Below are positions 1-8,846 of a stretch of 64,000 nucleotides of DNA, in pieces. Numbering within the stretch: the stretch's first letter is position 1; the number at the start of each line of letters is the position of its first letter. The DNA lies in the NCBI RefSeq assembly GCF_001423495.1, contig NZ_LMOG01000018.1:175255-239254 (forward strand). The letters run 5' to 3'. The notes beneath the pieces are model-generated. The model was not told the DNA's origin, did no database searches, and was given only the letters and a program-made list of their open reading frames with translations. Made by a program: the position numbers and the translations under genes. Source of the DNA: Xanthomonas sp. Leaf131 (GTDB lineage: Bacteria > Pseudomonadota > Gammaproteobacteria > Xanthomonadales > Xanthomonadaceae).

Positions 1-122
1 CCGTCGCGGGACCTTACGCGGCATGGATGCCGCGTAAGAGCCTACAAGGACGTACTTGCGGCGTGTCCCGCGATGGTGGGCGGGCAAGGGCCCTGCAGTA
101 AAGCCGCAGATCATCTGCTCTA
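1..122 (+). repeat. Family 1 hairpin repeat, variant a, left end cut by window edge
   Basis: The sequence carries the perfect inner palindrome TTACGCGGCAT-GG-ATGCCGCGTAA, then the spacer with AGGACGTACTTGCGG, then the right outer arm GTCCCGCGATGGTGGGCGGG. The same order is found at 3347-3436 and 35402-35500, and inverted at 54211-54334. The left outer arm begins just before the window. The stretch from 123 to the first gene at 297 shows nothing else I can name. Confidence 0.85.
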
Positions 123-296
123 CAACTGTTCTATCCGCACGGGCCAATACTTCAAGGCGACCGAGATCTCACCGCCGTACTGTCGACAAAACAGGCGGTC
201 ACGCCTGTAACTTTTTCCAGGCCAGTTGGTCCGCGCAAACCGTCGCGGCAATCTGCCAGAATCGGCCGTCTTGTCTTGTCTGGATGTCGATCAACG

Positions 297-1604
297 ATGA
301 CTGCTGCCGCGCCGCTCGCTTCGCCCATCAATTCGCCTGCGCGCGTGCTGTTCGCCAGTTTGATCGGCACCACCATCGAGTTCTTCGATTTCTATATTTA
401 CGCCACTGCCGCAGTGCTGGTGTTCCCCACCTTGTTCTTTCCTGCCGGCGATGGCAGCGCCGCGATGCTGCAGTCGCTGGCGACATTCGCCGTCGCATTT
501 GTCGCGCGGCCGGTGGGCTCGGCCGTGTTCGGCCACTTCGGCGATCGGGTCGGGCGCAAAGCCACCCTGGTGGCGGCGCTGCTGACGATGGGCTTGTCCA
601 CCGTGGCGATCGGCTTGCTGCCCAGCTACGCCCAGATCGGCGTGTTCGCGCCGGCGCTGTTGGCGTTGTGCCGCTTCGGTCAGGGCCTGGGCCTGGGTGG
701 CGAATGGGGTGGGGCGGTGTTGCTCGCCACCGAAAACGCGCCGCCGGGAAAACGGGTGTGGTACGGCATGTTTCCGCAGTTGGGCGCCCCACTGGGTTTT
801 CTGTTGTCCACCGGTACCTTCCTGGGCATGGGCGCAGTGCTCGACGATGCGCAGTTCATGCAGTGGGGGTGGCGGGTGCCTTTTCTGGCCAGCGCGTTAC
901 TGGTACTGACCGGCTTGTGGGTGCGCCTTAGCATCACCGAGACACCCGATTTCCAGAAGACCCTGGACCACAAAACACGCGTACGCCTGCCATTGGGCAC
1001 GGTGATCACCCAGCATTGGCCGGCCTTGATCATCGGCACGCTGGGCGCGTTCGCCACCTTTGTGCTGTTCTATCTAATGACCGTATTCGCGCTGGGCTAC
1101 GGCACCAAGACGCTGGGCTACGACAAGGAGCAGTTTCTGCTGCTGCAGATGGCCGGTATCGTCTTTTTCGCGATCGGCATCCCGCTCTCGGCCAGGTTCG
1201 GCGACCGTCGTGGCGCACCCTTGGCGATGATGCTGGCCAGCATCGCGATCGTTGCATTCGGGCTGGCATTCGCGCCATTGTTTCAGGCCAATCACCCATT
1301 GCAGGTGTTGATCTTCCTGTCACTGGGCTTCTTCTTCATGGGATTGACCTACGGCCCCTGCGGCACGCTGCTGGCCGAGTTGTATCCCACCGAAGTGCGT
1401 TACACCGGCGCCTCGCTGTCGTTCAACCTGGCCAGCATTCTGGGTGCAGCGCCAGCGCCGTATGTGGCCACGCAGCTGGCCGCGCGGTATGGCGTGCAGG
1501 CCGTCGGGCAGTATCTGGGGGGCGCGGCGGTGTTGAGTCTGTTGGCGTTGATCGCCGCCCGTGCGATGCGGCGCCGCTCCAGCCAAGCGTATCCGTTGCT
1601 GTAG
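297..1604 (+). CDS. MFS transporter of the metabolite:H+ symporter (MHS) type
   Basis: This is an inner-membrane secondary transporter of about 435 residues with the usual twelve hydrophobic segments. The first loop carries GHFGDRVGRK, the MFS signature between segments 2 and 3, and the N-terminus has the MHS-like run GTTIEFFDFYIYATAAVLVF. Known MHS members import dicarboxylates, shikimate, betaine or citrate with protons; the substrate here cannot be read from the sequence. The start is set at the ATG at 297; an in-frame TTG at 276 is possible but less likely, and neither has a clear ribosome-binding site. The gene stands alone, convergent with the next gene, with a short GC-rich palindrome (GCGCCCCGGGGCGC) just after its stop. 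Confidence 0.85.
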   Translation: MTAAAPLASPINSPARVLFASLIGTTIEFFDFYIYATAAVLVFPTLFFPAGDGSAAMLQSLATFAVAFVARPVGSAVFGHFGDRVGRKATLVAALLTMGLSTVAIGLLPSYAQIGVFAPALLALCRFGQGLGLGGEWGGAVLLATENAPPGKRVWYGMFPQLGAPLGFLLSTGTFLGMGAVLDDAQFMQWGWRVPFLASALLVLTGLWVRLSITETPDFQKTLDHKTRVRLPLGTVITQHWPALIIGTLGAFATFVLFYLMTVFALGYGTKTLGYDKEQFLLLQMAGIVFFAIGIPLSARFGDRRGAPLAMMLASIAIVAFGLAFAPLFQANHPLQVLIFLSLGFFFMGLTYGPCGTLLAELYPTEVRYTGASLSFNLASILGAAPAPYVATQLAARYGVQAVGQYLGGAAVLSLLALIAARAMRRRSSQAYPLL

Positions 1605-1689
1605 GAGCGCCCCGGGGCGCGATGAAGCGCTACCGATAACGTCCGATTGCATGCCGCACGCGCTCGCTGCGCGTCCCAGCCGGCCTCGA

Positions 1690-2988
1690 TCAGCTTGCCA
1701 GACGCACCTGATTGCGACCGCCGGCCTTGGCCAGATACAGGTGCTTGTCCGCCTCGTTCAACAGATGATGCAGCGACTGATCGCCTTCGCTGGCGATGCA
1801 GACACCGATGCTGACCGTCATGCTCAGCGTCTCCTCGCCCACGCGTACACGCAAGGCGCTGATGCGTTCGCGCAGGGTCTCGAAATAGTCGCTGGCGTTG
1901 GCGACATCCAGCCCCGGTACCAGCAGGCAGAATTCTTCGCCGCCGAAGCGGGCCACCAGATCCTGCGGCCGTGCATGCCCGGAGACCGAGGCAGCCACCG
2001 CGCGCAACGCCTGGTCGCCGGCTTCGTGGCCCCAGGTGTCGTTGATGTGTTTGAAGTGATCGATGTCCAGCATTGCTGCGGTGACCGTCTGGTCCTGCGA
2101 CAGCAATTGCGGAATCACCCGCTGGCTCTGTTCCAGGAAGTAACGCCGATTGGGCAGGCCGGTGAGGAAGTCGCGGGTGGCCAGATCCTGCAGCGTGCCG
2201 ATCAATTCCAGCTGGTCCACGTTCTGCGACACGCGGCAAAAGAATTCTTCGCGCGAGAACGGCTTGCGCAGGAAATCGTTGGCACCGTTCTTCAGGAAAC
2301 GCGGGATCAGCGATGAATCGCTATTGCCGGAAATGCCGATCACCGCGACCTTGTCGCGCGAACGGATCGCCCGTAGCCGGCGGGTGAATTCCACCCCTTC
2401 CATGCCGGGCATTTCCTGATCGACGATGGTCAGGCGGATGCCGGGGTCGCGTTCGATCGCCTGCAGGCCGGCCGCACCATCGGCGGCGAGCACCACGCGG
2501 TAGCCGTACATCGACAGCAATGCGCCGGCATAGGTACGTGCAGACAGCGAATCGTCCACCACCAGTGCGGCGATACGGCGATTGCGCTCCAGGCGCTGCA
2601 CCAGCCAGGCCAGATATTCGATGGCACCCGGTGCGTTCTTGAGGACGTAATCAATGATCTGCTGCTGCAGCACGCGCTGGCGCAGATCTTCGTCGTACAC
2701 GCCGCTGACCACCACGGTGGGCAGTTTGCGCGAGAGGAAAAATTCCACGACCTTGTCGCGGTCGCCGTCCACCAGTACCAGGCCGGTCAACACCAGGAAC
2801 CAGCCATCTTCTTCGTCCAGCACACGCGCCGCTTCGGCCAGGGTCGAGACGACCGTGACGGGCAGTTCCACGCGTTGCTCGATGGCTTCGCGCAGCATGC
2901 TGGTGAACGTGCGCGAGTTTTCCACCAGCAACACGCGTTGCGGCAAGACTGCGCTTTCACTATTGCGATGTAAGGTGCCTGGGGACAT
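1690..2988 (-). CDS. Double-receiver response regulator with active-type GGDEF domain (diguanylate cyclase)
   Basis: The 432-residue cytoplasmic protein has receiver 1 (about 17-130), receiver 2 (about 140-260) and a GGDEF domain (about 272-430). The cyclase signature GGEEF is at 349-353, and an inhibitory-site motif RPQD lies at 340-343, five residues before it, so synthesis and product inhibition of cyclic di-GMP are expected. Receiver 2 has the phosphoacceptor Asp190 (VDQEMPG) and Lys242 (RKPF). Receiver 1 has Thr68 where the acceptor Asp should be (VLTGLVLVDGD), so it is probably not phosphorylated and may serve dimerisation or protein contacts. No histidine kinase is adjacent. The gene is monocistronic and convergent with the MFS gene. 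Confidence 0.92.
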   Translation of the reverse strand: MSPGTLHRNSESAVLPQRVLLVENSRTFTSMLREAIEQRVELPVTVVSTLAEAARVLDEEDGWFLVLTGLVLVDGDRDKVVEFFLSRKLPTVVVSGVYDEDLRQRVLQQQIIDYVLKNAPGAIEYLAWLVQRLERNRRIAALVVDDSLSARTYAGALLSMYGYRVVLAADGAAGLQAIERDPGIRLTIVDQEMPGMEGVEFTRRLRAIRSRDKVAVIGISGNSDSSLIPRFLKNGANDFLRKPFSREEFFCRVSQNVDQLELIGTLQDLATRDFLTGLPNRRYFLEQSQRVIPQLLSQDQTVTAAMLDIDHFKHINDTWGHEAGDQALRAVAASVSGHARPQDLVARFGGEEFCLLVPGLDVANASDYFETLRERISALRVRVGEETLSMTVSIGVCIASEGDQSLHHLLNEADKHLYLAKAGGRNQVRLAS

Positions 2989-3189
2989 CGGTTAGCCGTG
3001 CGGATCGAACCGTCATACCAGCTAACGGCTCTGTTCGCCAAAACTTGAGCGCTTCGTCTCAAAGTGGCGAAGACTAAGAGTGGCTAACAACACTTAGCGA
3101 GCGCCTGGCAGTGAGTGCAGTGGTTTTGTCGGCCGCATCTTGGCGGATGCAGTCAGAGGTCCAGATCAAACCCTGAGTGGGTCGAATGC

Positions 3190-3296
3190 GCGGTGCCCTC
3201 ACCGCTCGCGGGACACGCCGTGAATCCGTCCATGGAGGCTCGGTGGCGGCATCCATGCCGCCACACGGTCCCGCAAGCGGTGAGGACACCGCACCA
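3190..3296 (+). repeat. Family 1 hairpin repeat, variant b
   Basis: Outer arms CTCACCGCTCGCGGGAC (3198-3214) and GTCCCGCAAGCGGTGAG (3268-3284) are complementary with one mismatch. The inner palindrome GTGGCGGCAT-CC-ATGCCGCCAC is at 3243-3264. The layout equals variant a but the stem sequences differ on both sides. A near copy is at 35244-35352 and a diverged inverted one at 53996-54112. Confidence 0.85.
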
Positions 3297-3346
3297 GAGA
3301 GTTGATCGGTAGCTTTTTAAAACCCTGCACACCGACTATCTCGACT

Positions 3347-3436
3347 GGTCCTTGCCCGCCCACCGTCGCGGGACCTTACGCGGCATGGATGCCGCGTAAG
3401 AGCTTACAGGGACGTACTTGCAGCGTGTCCCGCGAT
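3347..3436 (+). repeat. Family 1 hairpin repeat, variant a, right arm truncated
   Basis: The left outer arm (CCTTGCCCGCCCACCGTCGC onward) and inner palindrome TTACGCGGCAT-GG-ATGCCGCGTAA are intact. The right arm stops at GTGTCCCGCGAT, so the outer stem is only partly closed. Together with 3190-3296 and the spacer between them it forms a module that recurs at 35244-35500. Confidence 0.85.
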
Positions 3437-3479
3437 CGAACAACGTGAAGTAGTTTGGTCAGCCGCTCTTGGGCGCAGA

Positions 3480-4796
3480 TCACCACAGCGCATCGCGTAG
3501 CCGGTACCAGCTCATCGCCGCCACAAGTAGCGGGGTGCGCAGCAGCTGTCCGCCAGGGAAGGGCAGGTGCGGGATGCGCTCGAACACGTCCAGACGCTGG
3601 CTTTGACCGGTTATGGCCTCGGCGATGACCTGTCCGGCAAGGCCGGTGGCGGCCACGCCATGGCCGGAGAATCCCTGCGCGAAATAGACGTTGGCCGCCA
3701 GCCGGCCCCAGTGCGGGGCGCGGTTGCGCGAGATGTCCACGTAGCCGCCCCACAGCGTTTCCAGCGGCACATCGCGCAACTGCGGGAACACCGTGTGCAT
3801 GCGCTTGGTCATCAAGCGGTTCAGGCCAGGCGGCGGACGTGAGGAATAACTGGCGCGGCCGCCGAACAGCAGCCGGTGGTCGGCGCTGAGCCGGTAATAA
3901 TCCAGCGCCCAGTTGGTATCGGCCACGGCCATGTCGTTGGCGATCAAGCTACGTGCGCGCGCTTCGCCCAGCGGCGGGGTGGCGCCGACATAGGTGCCCA
4001 CCGGCATGATATGGCGTTCCAACGCTGCGGAAATGCCGTGTAACAGGGCGTTTCCGGCGATCACGCCGAAGTCGGCGCTGACGCTGCCCTGGGCGGTGTG
4101 CATCACCACGCGGTCGCCGTGTTCCTGCCGGGTCACCGCCGAGTCTTCGTAGATGCGCACCCCGGCTGCCAGCGCTGCGCGGGCCAGACCGAGCGCGTAG
4201 GCCAGCGGATGCAGATGGCCGCTGGCCGGGTCGAACATCGCGCCCAGGTACAGCGGGCTGTCCAGTACCTGCCGGGTACGCGCGCGATCCCACCATTCCA
4301 GCGGGTAGTCGTAGCGCTCGGCCATGCGCACGATGCCATGCTGCAAAGCCTGCACCTGGCGTGGTTTCAGGGGCACGTGGGCGTGGCCGTCGCGCCAGTC
4401 GCAGGCGATGGCATGGCGCTCGATACGCGCGCGCAGCAGGCGCATGCCGTCGCGTGAGAAGTCGAACAACAGCCGCGCATCGGCATCGCCAACCAGCGCT
4501 TCCAGGGTGTCCTGCTCGCAGCCGTAGCCGACGATGGCCTGGCCGCCGTTGCGCCCGGACGCACCCCAGCCGATGCGCCTGGCTTCCAGCACGATGACCT
4601 TGTAGCCGGCTTCTGCCAGGGCGAGGGCAGCGGTGAGGCCGGTGTAGCCGGCGCCGAGGATGCAGACATCGGCGCGTTCCACCCCTTGCAGGCGCGGCTG
4701 CTCCGGCAAGGCGGGCGTGCTACGCGCGTACCAACTGTCTGGGTAGCCGTTGCCCGGCGCGTCGATGTCTGGCAGGTGTGTGGCCGGGCCGCTCAT
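3480..4796 (-). CDS. puuB: Gamma-glutamylputrescine oxidoreductase (FAD-dependent)
   Basis: This flavoprotein of about 438 residues is of the DAO/glycine-oxidase fold. The FAD dinucleotide-binding motif ADVCILGAGYTGLTAALALA lies near residue 45, followed by LEARRIGWGASGRNGGQ, as in PuuB. It oxidises gamma-glutamylputrescine to gamma-glutamyl-gamma-aminobutyraldehyde, releasing ammonia and hydrogen peroxide. The ATG at 4796 overlaps the TGA of puuA by one base (TGATG), which indicates translational coupling; a GTG one codon upstream is less likely. The C-terminal end abuts a family 1 repeat. Confidence 0.9.
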   Translation of the reverse strand: MSGPATHLPDIDAPGNGYPDSWYARSTPALPEQPRLQGVERADVCILGAGYTGLTAALALAEAGYKVIVLEARRIGWGASGRNGGQAIVGYGCEQDTLEALVGDADARLLFDFSRDGMRLLRARIERHAIACDWRDGHAHVPLKPRQVQALQHGIVRMAERYDYPLEWWDRARTRQVLDSPLYLGAMFDPASGHLHPLAYALGLARAALAAGVRIYEDSAVTRQEHGDRVVMHTAQGSVSADFGVIAGNALLHGISAALERHIMPVGTYVGATPPLGEARARSLIANDMAVADTNWALDYYRLSADHRLLFGGRASYSSRPPPGLNRLMTKRMHTVFPQLRDVPLETLWGGYVDISRNRAPHWGRLAANVYFAQGFSGHGVAATGLAGQVIAEAITGQSQRLDVFERIPHLPFPGGQLLRTPLLVAAMSWYRLRDALW

Positions 4797-6181
4797 CACA
4801 CGATTCGCAGATACCGGGCGTAATCCAGATCCGGCACCAGCGCCTGGTAGTCGAGCAATTCGCGTTGTTTCTGCTGGCCGAACACATGCTGGAACTGAGT
4901 GCCCAATTGCTCGCCAATGAAAAGGCTGGCGCCAAATGCATCGACCGCAACTTGCCAGGTGCGCGGCTGGAACACCGATTGCGCATAGGCATTGCCGGTG
5001 ACCGGCGCGGTGGGCTCGCCGGGGTGCCGCAGGCCATCCAGCATGGCGGCGAGCACGGCAGCAGCGACCAGATACGGGTTGGCATCCGCGCCGGCGATGC
5101 GGTGTTCGATCCGGGTATTGCGCGCATCGCTATGCGGAATCCGCAGCGCCACGGTGCGATTGTTGAAGCCCCAGCTCGCATCCAGTGGCACGAAGGCATT
5201 GCTGACGAAGCGCCGATAACTGTTGGCGTGCGGCGCGAACACCAGCAGCGACGCATCCGCATGCCGCTGCAGCCCGGCGATGGCGTGGCGCAGGCTGTCG
5301 GCCGGCGCATCGGCGCTGCTGGCAAACACGTTGTGGCCATCGCCATCGAGCAGGCTCACATGCAGATGCAAGCCGCTGCCGGCCTGGCCCGGGAACGGTT
5401 TGGCCATGAAGCTGGCGAGCTTGCCCTGCTGCTGCGCGATCGCCTTGATGGTGCGCTTGAGCAGCAGTGCCTCGTCGCAGGCAGCGACTGCATCGGCGCG
5501 ATGCTGCAGGTTGATTTCAAACTGCCCGGGCGCGTATTCGGCCACCGCGGTGTCGGCCGGGATGCCTTGTTGCCGGCAGGCGATGGTGACCGCATCGGTG
5601 AAGTCGCGTTGGTCGTCCAGGTCCTGCAGCGAATACACCTGGGTGCTGTCGCTGCGCTCGCCGGTGACCGGGTCGCGCGGGGTCTGCGGACGTCCCTGCG
5701 CATCGGCCACTGCGTCGAACAGATAGAACTCCAGCTCCACTGCGATCACCGGGGTCAGGCCCAGCGCAGCGAAGCCACGCAATACACGCTGCAGCACCGC
5801 GCGTGGTGCGACCTCGAACACGCTGCCGTCGGGGTTGTGCATCGCCAGCAGCAGCTGCGCCATCGGCTGCGGTGCCCACGGCACCGGGCGCAGCGAGCCT
5901 TCGATCGGCCGGCAGATGCGGTCGGCATCGCCGATGGCGTAGCCCAGCCCGGTTTCTTCCACGGTATTGCCGGTGATGTCGGTGGCGATCAGCGACATCG
6001 GCAGGCACACGCCATCGCGATAGATCTTGCTCAGTACCTCGCGGGTGATGCGTTTGCCGCGCAGCACACCGTTGGTATCCGGCAGCAGCAGATCAACCGA
6101 TTCGCAGCCATCGATACGCGCCAGCATGGCGGCATCGGCAGCAGGCAAGGATGCGACGGAGTTCTGGGAAGCCATGGGCAT
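4796..6181 (-). CDS. puuA: Gamma-glutamylputrescine synthetase (glutamine synthetase family)
   Basis: The 461-residue cytoplasmic ligase of the GS superfamily joins glutamate to putrescine with ATP, the first step of the glutamylated putrescine route. Visible GS landmarks are the beta-grasp N-terminus (LLLPDTNGVLRGKRI), the metal/glutamate region VELEFYLFD, the ATP-site region AKPFPGQAGSGLHLHVSL and NRTVALRIPHSDARNTRIEHR near the C-terminal third. Its size fits PuuA rather than GlnA. It leads a two-gene unit with puuB and is divergent from puuD across 286 bases. Confidence 0.88.
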   Translation of the reverse strand: MPMASQNSVASLPAADAAMLARIDGCESVDLLLPDTNGVLRGKRITREVLSKIYRDGVCLPMSLIATDITGNTVEETGLGYAIGDADRICRPIEGSLRPVPWAPQPMAQLLLAMHNPDGSVFEVAPRAVLQRVLRGFAALGLTPVIAVELEFYLFDAVADAQGRPQTPRDPVTGERSDSTQVYSLQDLDDQRDFTDAVTIACRQQGIPADTAVAEYAPGQFEINLQHRADAVAACDEALLLKRTIKAIAQQQGKLASFMAKPFPGQAGSGLHLHVSLLDGDGHNVFASSADAPADSLRHAIAGLQRHADASLLVFAPHANSYRRFVSNAFVPLDASWGFNNRTVALRIPHSDARNTRIEHRIAGADANPYLVAAAVLAAMLDGLRHPGEPTAPVTGNAYAQSVFQPRTWQVAVDAFGASLFIGEQLGTQFQHVFGQQKQRELLDYQALVPDLDYARYLRIV

Positions 6182-6467
6182 TACCTGCGAAGTCGCCGCT
6201 CAGCCTAGCAAAGCGCACGTGAGCAGTCGCAACCGCAGCGCGTTGCGCTTGGCAATGCGTGTGGCGGCGCGGTAAGTTCGAGTGCGCGCTTGAGATTCAA
6301 GGCGGCTGACGTTTTACTTATTTGAGTCGTCGTCGCTGACAGAATGTCGCGCTCGTCGGACGGTGTGGGGGCCGGCGTGTACGCGTGGTGCATGCCGCCC
6401 TTCGCACTAGCCACGCGCGCCTGCGCTGCGTCAGCGTCCAACCGCCGCTCTCAACCGGGATGTCCGC
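6182..6467. promoter_or_regulatory. Shared control region of divergent puuAB and puuD operons
   Basis: Both putrescine operons must start in this 286-base spacer. On the plus strand TTGAGA (6290-6295) is followed after 17 bases by TTTACT (6313-6318), a possible sigma-70 promoter for puuD. No regulator gene is adjacent and I could not identify a convincing operator, so the assignment is positional. Confidence 0.35.
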
Positions 6468-7223
6468 ATGGCTGTCGTTCCACTGGTCGGGCTGCCGACT
6501 GATCGCATCCAGCAAGGCCCGCATCCGTTTTTGGCCGCTGGCGAAAAATACATTCGCGCGGTGGTGGAGGCGGCGGGTGCGATGCCGGTGTTGCTGCCGA
6601 GCCTGCAGCCGGCGCTGGATACCGGCGTCTGGCTCGATCGGCTGGATGGCCTGCTGCTGACCGGCGCGGTGAGCAATGTCGAGCCGCACCATTACAGCGA
6701 CGAGCCCAGTTGGGAAGGTAATCTGCATGATCCCGCACGCGATGCCACCAGCCTTGGATTGATCCCGCAGGCGCTTGCACGTGGCCTGCCGGTGCTGGCG
6801 ATCTGCCGCGGTCTGCAGGAGGTCAACGTGGCGCTGGGCGGGCGCCTGCATCAACGCGTGCAGCAGGTGCCCGGCCTGGCCGATCATCGCGAAGACCGCA
6901 GCGCACCGCTGGACACGCAGTACGGCCCGGCCCATCTGGTGCAGCTGCAACCCGGTGGCTGGTTGACCGGCATGAGCGAGACCGCGCAGGTATGGGTGAA
7001 CTCGCTGCACGGGCAGGGCATCGCGAAGCTCGCCGACGGGCTGGTGATCGAAGCCACTGCGCCGGATGGCCTGATCGAAGCCTTTCGCGGCGCCGGGCCA
7101 GGCTTTCTACTCGCGGTGCAATGGCATCCGGAGTGGCGTGTCACACAGCATCCGTTCTACCGTGCCATCTTTCAGGCCTTCGGCGAGGCCTGTCGTCAAT
7201 ACGCCGCTCAACGCGGTCAGTGA
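6468..7223 (+). CDS. puuD: Gamma-glutamyl-gamma-aminobutyrate hydrolase
   Basis: The 251-residue class I glutamine-amidotransferase-like hydrolase releases GABA and glutamate from gamma-glutamyl-GABA. The nucleophile is Cys113 in LAICRGLQEVN, and the triad is completed by His220 and Glu222 in AVQWHPEW. The DGLLLTGAVSNVEPHHY segment near residue 60 is typical of PuuD. The stop is separated by six bases from the next start, so puuD and the second GS-like gene form one operon. Length and motifs fit the family well. Confidence 0.92.
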   Translation: MAVVPLVGLPTDRIQQGPHPFLAAGEKYIRAVVEAAGAMPVLLPSLQPALDTGVWLDRLDGLLLTGAVSNVEPHHYSDEPSWEGNLHDPARDATSLGLIPQALARGLPVLAICRGLQEVNVALGGRLHQRVQQVPGLADHREDRSAPLDTQYGPAHLVQLQPGGWLTGMSETAQVWVNSLHGQGIAKLADGLVIEATAPDGLIEAFRGAGPGFLLAVQWHPEWRVTQHPFYRAIFQAFGEACRQYAAQRGQ

Positions 7224-7229
7224 GGTTGC

Positions 7230-8615
7230 ATGTCCATCCGCACACGTTCGCGCACATCCACGCCCAAGCAGCCGGAGAGCGCGCTGCGCCGCTGGCTCAA
7301 GGAGCGCCACATCACCGAGGTGGAGTGCCTGGTGCCGGACATCACCGGCAACGCGCGTGGCAAGATCATCCCCGCCGACAAGTTCTCGCACGACTACGGC
7401 ACCCGCCTGCCGGAAGGCATTTTCGCCACCACCGTCACCGGCGACTTCCCCGACGATTATTACGAGCTGACCTCGCCATCGGATTCGGACATGCATCTGC
7501 GCCCGGACGCGTCCACCGTGCGCATGGTGCCATGGGCAGCCGACCCCACCGCGCAGGTCATCCACGATTGCTACACCAAGGACGGGCAGCCGCATGAGCT
7601 TGCCCCGCGCAACGTGCTGCGCCGCGTGCTGGATGCCTATGCCGAGGTGAAGCTGCAACCGGTGGTGGCGCCGGAGCTGGAATTCTTTCTGGTGCAGAAG
7701 AACACCGACCCGGATTTCCCGTTGCTGCCACCGGCGGGGCGCTCGGGCCGCCCGGAAACCGCGCGGCAGTCGTATTCGATCGATGCGGTCAACGAGTTCG
7801 ACCCGATCCTGGATCTGATGTACGACTACTGCGACGCGATGGAACTGGATGTGGATACCTTGATCCACGAATCCGGCGCGGCGCAGCTGGAGGTCAACTT
7901 CACCCATGCCGACGCGCTGTCGCGCGCCGATCAGGTCTTCATGTTCAAGCGCACCATGCGCGAGGCTGCGTTGCGGCATGGCGTCTACGCCACCTTCCTG
8001 GCCAAACCGATGGAAACCGAGCCAGGCAGTGCGATGCATATTCACCAGAGCCTGTTGCATGCCGGCACTGGCAAGAATGTGTTCAGCGGCAAGCGCGAAG
8101 GTGGTTTCAGCGACACCTTCGCGCATTATCTGGGCGGCTTGCAGAAATACATTCCGATGGCGATGGGATTGCTGGCGCCCAACGTCAATTCCTACCGGCG
8201 GCTGATGTTCGGCGAGGTCTCGCCGAGCAATGTGCTGTGGGGGTTCGACAATCGCACCTGCGGGCTGCGCGTGCCGATCGATACCCCGCACAACATGCGG
8301 GTGGAAAGCCGCTTTGCCGGCTCCGACGCCAATCCGTATCTGGCGATGGCTGCGACGTTGGCGTGCGGGTTATTGGGCATCCGCGAAAAGCTGGAACCCA
8401 CTGCGCCGATCAGCAGCAACGGCAAGGAGCAGGGCTACGACCTGCCACGCTCGCTGGGTGAAGCTTTAGACGGATTGGAGGGCTGCGAGGCATTGCAGGA
8501 GATGTTGGGGCGGCGGTTCGTGCGCGCGTACATCTCGGTGAAGCGGAAGGAGTATGAGACGTTCTTCCGAGTGATCAGCTCGTGGGAGCGGGAGTTCTTG
8601 CTGTTGAATGTCTGA
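7230..8615 (+). CDS. Second gamma-glutamylpolyamine synthetase-like protein (GS family)
   Basis: This is a 461-residue glutamine-synthetase-family ligase, paralogous to the product of 4796-6181 but clearly diverged. GS landmarks include VAPELEFFLV, AKPMETEPGSAMHIHQSLL and NRTCGLRVPIDTPHNMRVESR. The ATG at 7230 is preceded by GAGG overlapping the puuD stop. Its substrate may be another polyamine or amine (putrescine, cadaverine, spermidine or a monoamine); sequence alone does not decide. Pseudomonas encodes several such paralogues (PauA family) with different polyamine preferences. Confidence 0.87.
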   Translation: MSIRTRSRTSTPKQPESALRRWLKERHITEVECLVPDITGNARGKIIPADKFSHDYGTRLPEGIFATTVTGDFPDDYYELTSPSDSDMHLRPDASTVRMVPWAADPTAQVIHDCYTKDGQPHELAPRNVLRRVLDAYAEVKLQPVVAPELEFFLVQKNTDPDFPLLPPAGRSGRPETARQSYSIDAVNEFDPILDLMYDYCDAMELDVDTLIHESGAAQLEVNFTHADALSRADQVFMFKRTMREAALRHGVYATFLAKPMETEPGSAMHIHQSLLHAGTGKNVFSGKREGGFSDTFAHYLGGLQKYIPMAMGLLAPNVNSYRRLMFGEVSPSNVLWGFDNRTCGLRVPIDTPHNMRVESRFAGSDANPYLAMAATLACGLLGIREKLEPTAPISSNGKEQGYDLPRSLGEALDGLEGCEALQEMLGRRFVRAYISVKRKEYETFFRVISSWEREFLLLNV

Positions 8616-8647
8616 GGCGTTCGAGTCGCTTGGTGTGGCGCGCACGT

Positions 8648-8697
8648 TCCCTTCTCCCATCGGGAGAAGGTGCCCGAAGGGCGGATGAGGGTACGGC
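8648..8697 (+). repeat. Short REP-like hairpin repeat following the puuD operon
   Basis: CTTCTCCC-AT-CGGGAGAAG forms a stem, followed by GTGCCCGAAGGGCGGATGAG and GGTACGG. The same block recurs at 21418-21469 after the succinate-semialdehyde dehydrogenase gene. Both copies lie just past stop codons, so a role in 3'-end formation or mRNA protection is possible. Confidence 0.75.
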
Positions 8698-8846
8698 GTA
8701 TAAGGATGCATGATGCCTCGCACGTTGGACATTGCGCACCGCCCAGTCCGCGCATTTTCACGCCCTGGTCGGCGCGCGCTACTGAAAGCACCCTTGTGCC
8801 CGGCCGATCGACCGTAGACTGCACCTACCCCGCAGCCGGAGTGCCC

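Larger units (their letters stand above)
2989..3479. other. Repeat-rich intergenic region
   Basis: This region of about 490 bases has no credible gene. It holds a fragment of family 2 (3074-3109, AAGAGTGGCTAACAACAC followed by TAGCGAGC), one family 1 variant b repeat and one truncated family 1 variant a repeat. The promoter of the diguanylate cyclase must lie in 2989-3070, but no clear elements are visible. Confidence 0.7.

Noticed and set aside
297..347. TTCGC...TTCGC pair resembling a plant-inducible-promoter (PIP) box
   Set aside because: The spacing is seven bases rather than about 15, and it lies within coding sequence.
56..931. 291-codon open frame starting in the repeat and overlapping the first transporter gene
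   Set aside because: It begins inside the repeat and runs out of frame with the recognisable MFS protein.
4778..6208. 476-codon plus-strand open frame
   Set aside because: Antisense to puuA, which has all GS-family motifs; the product is compositionally biased.
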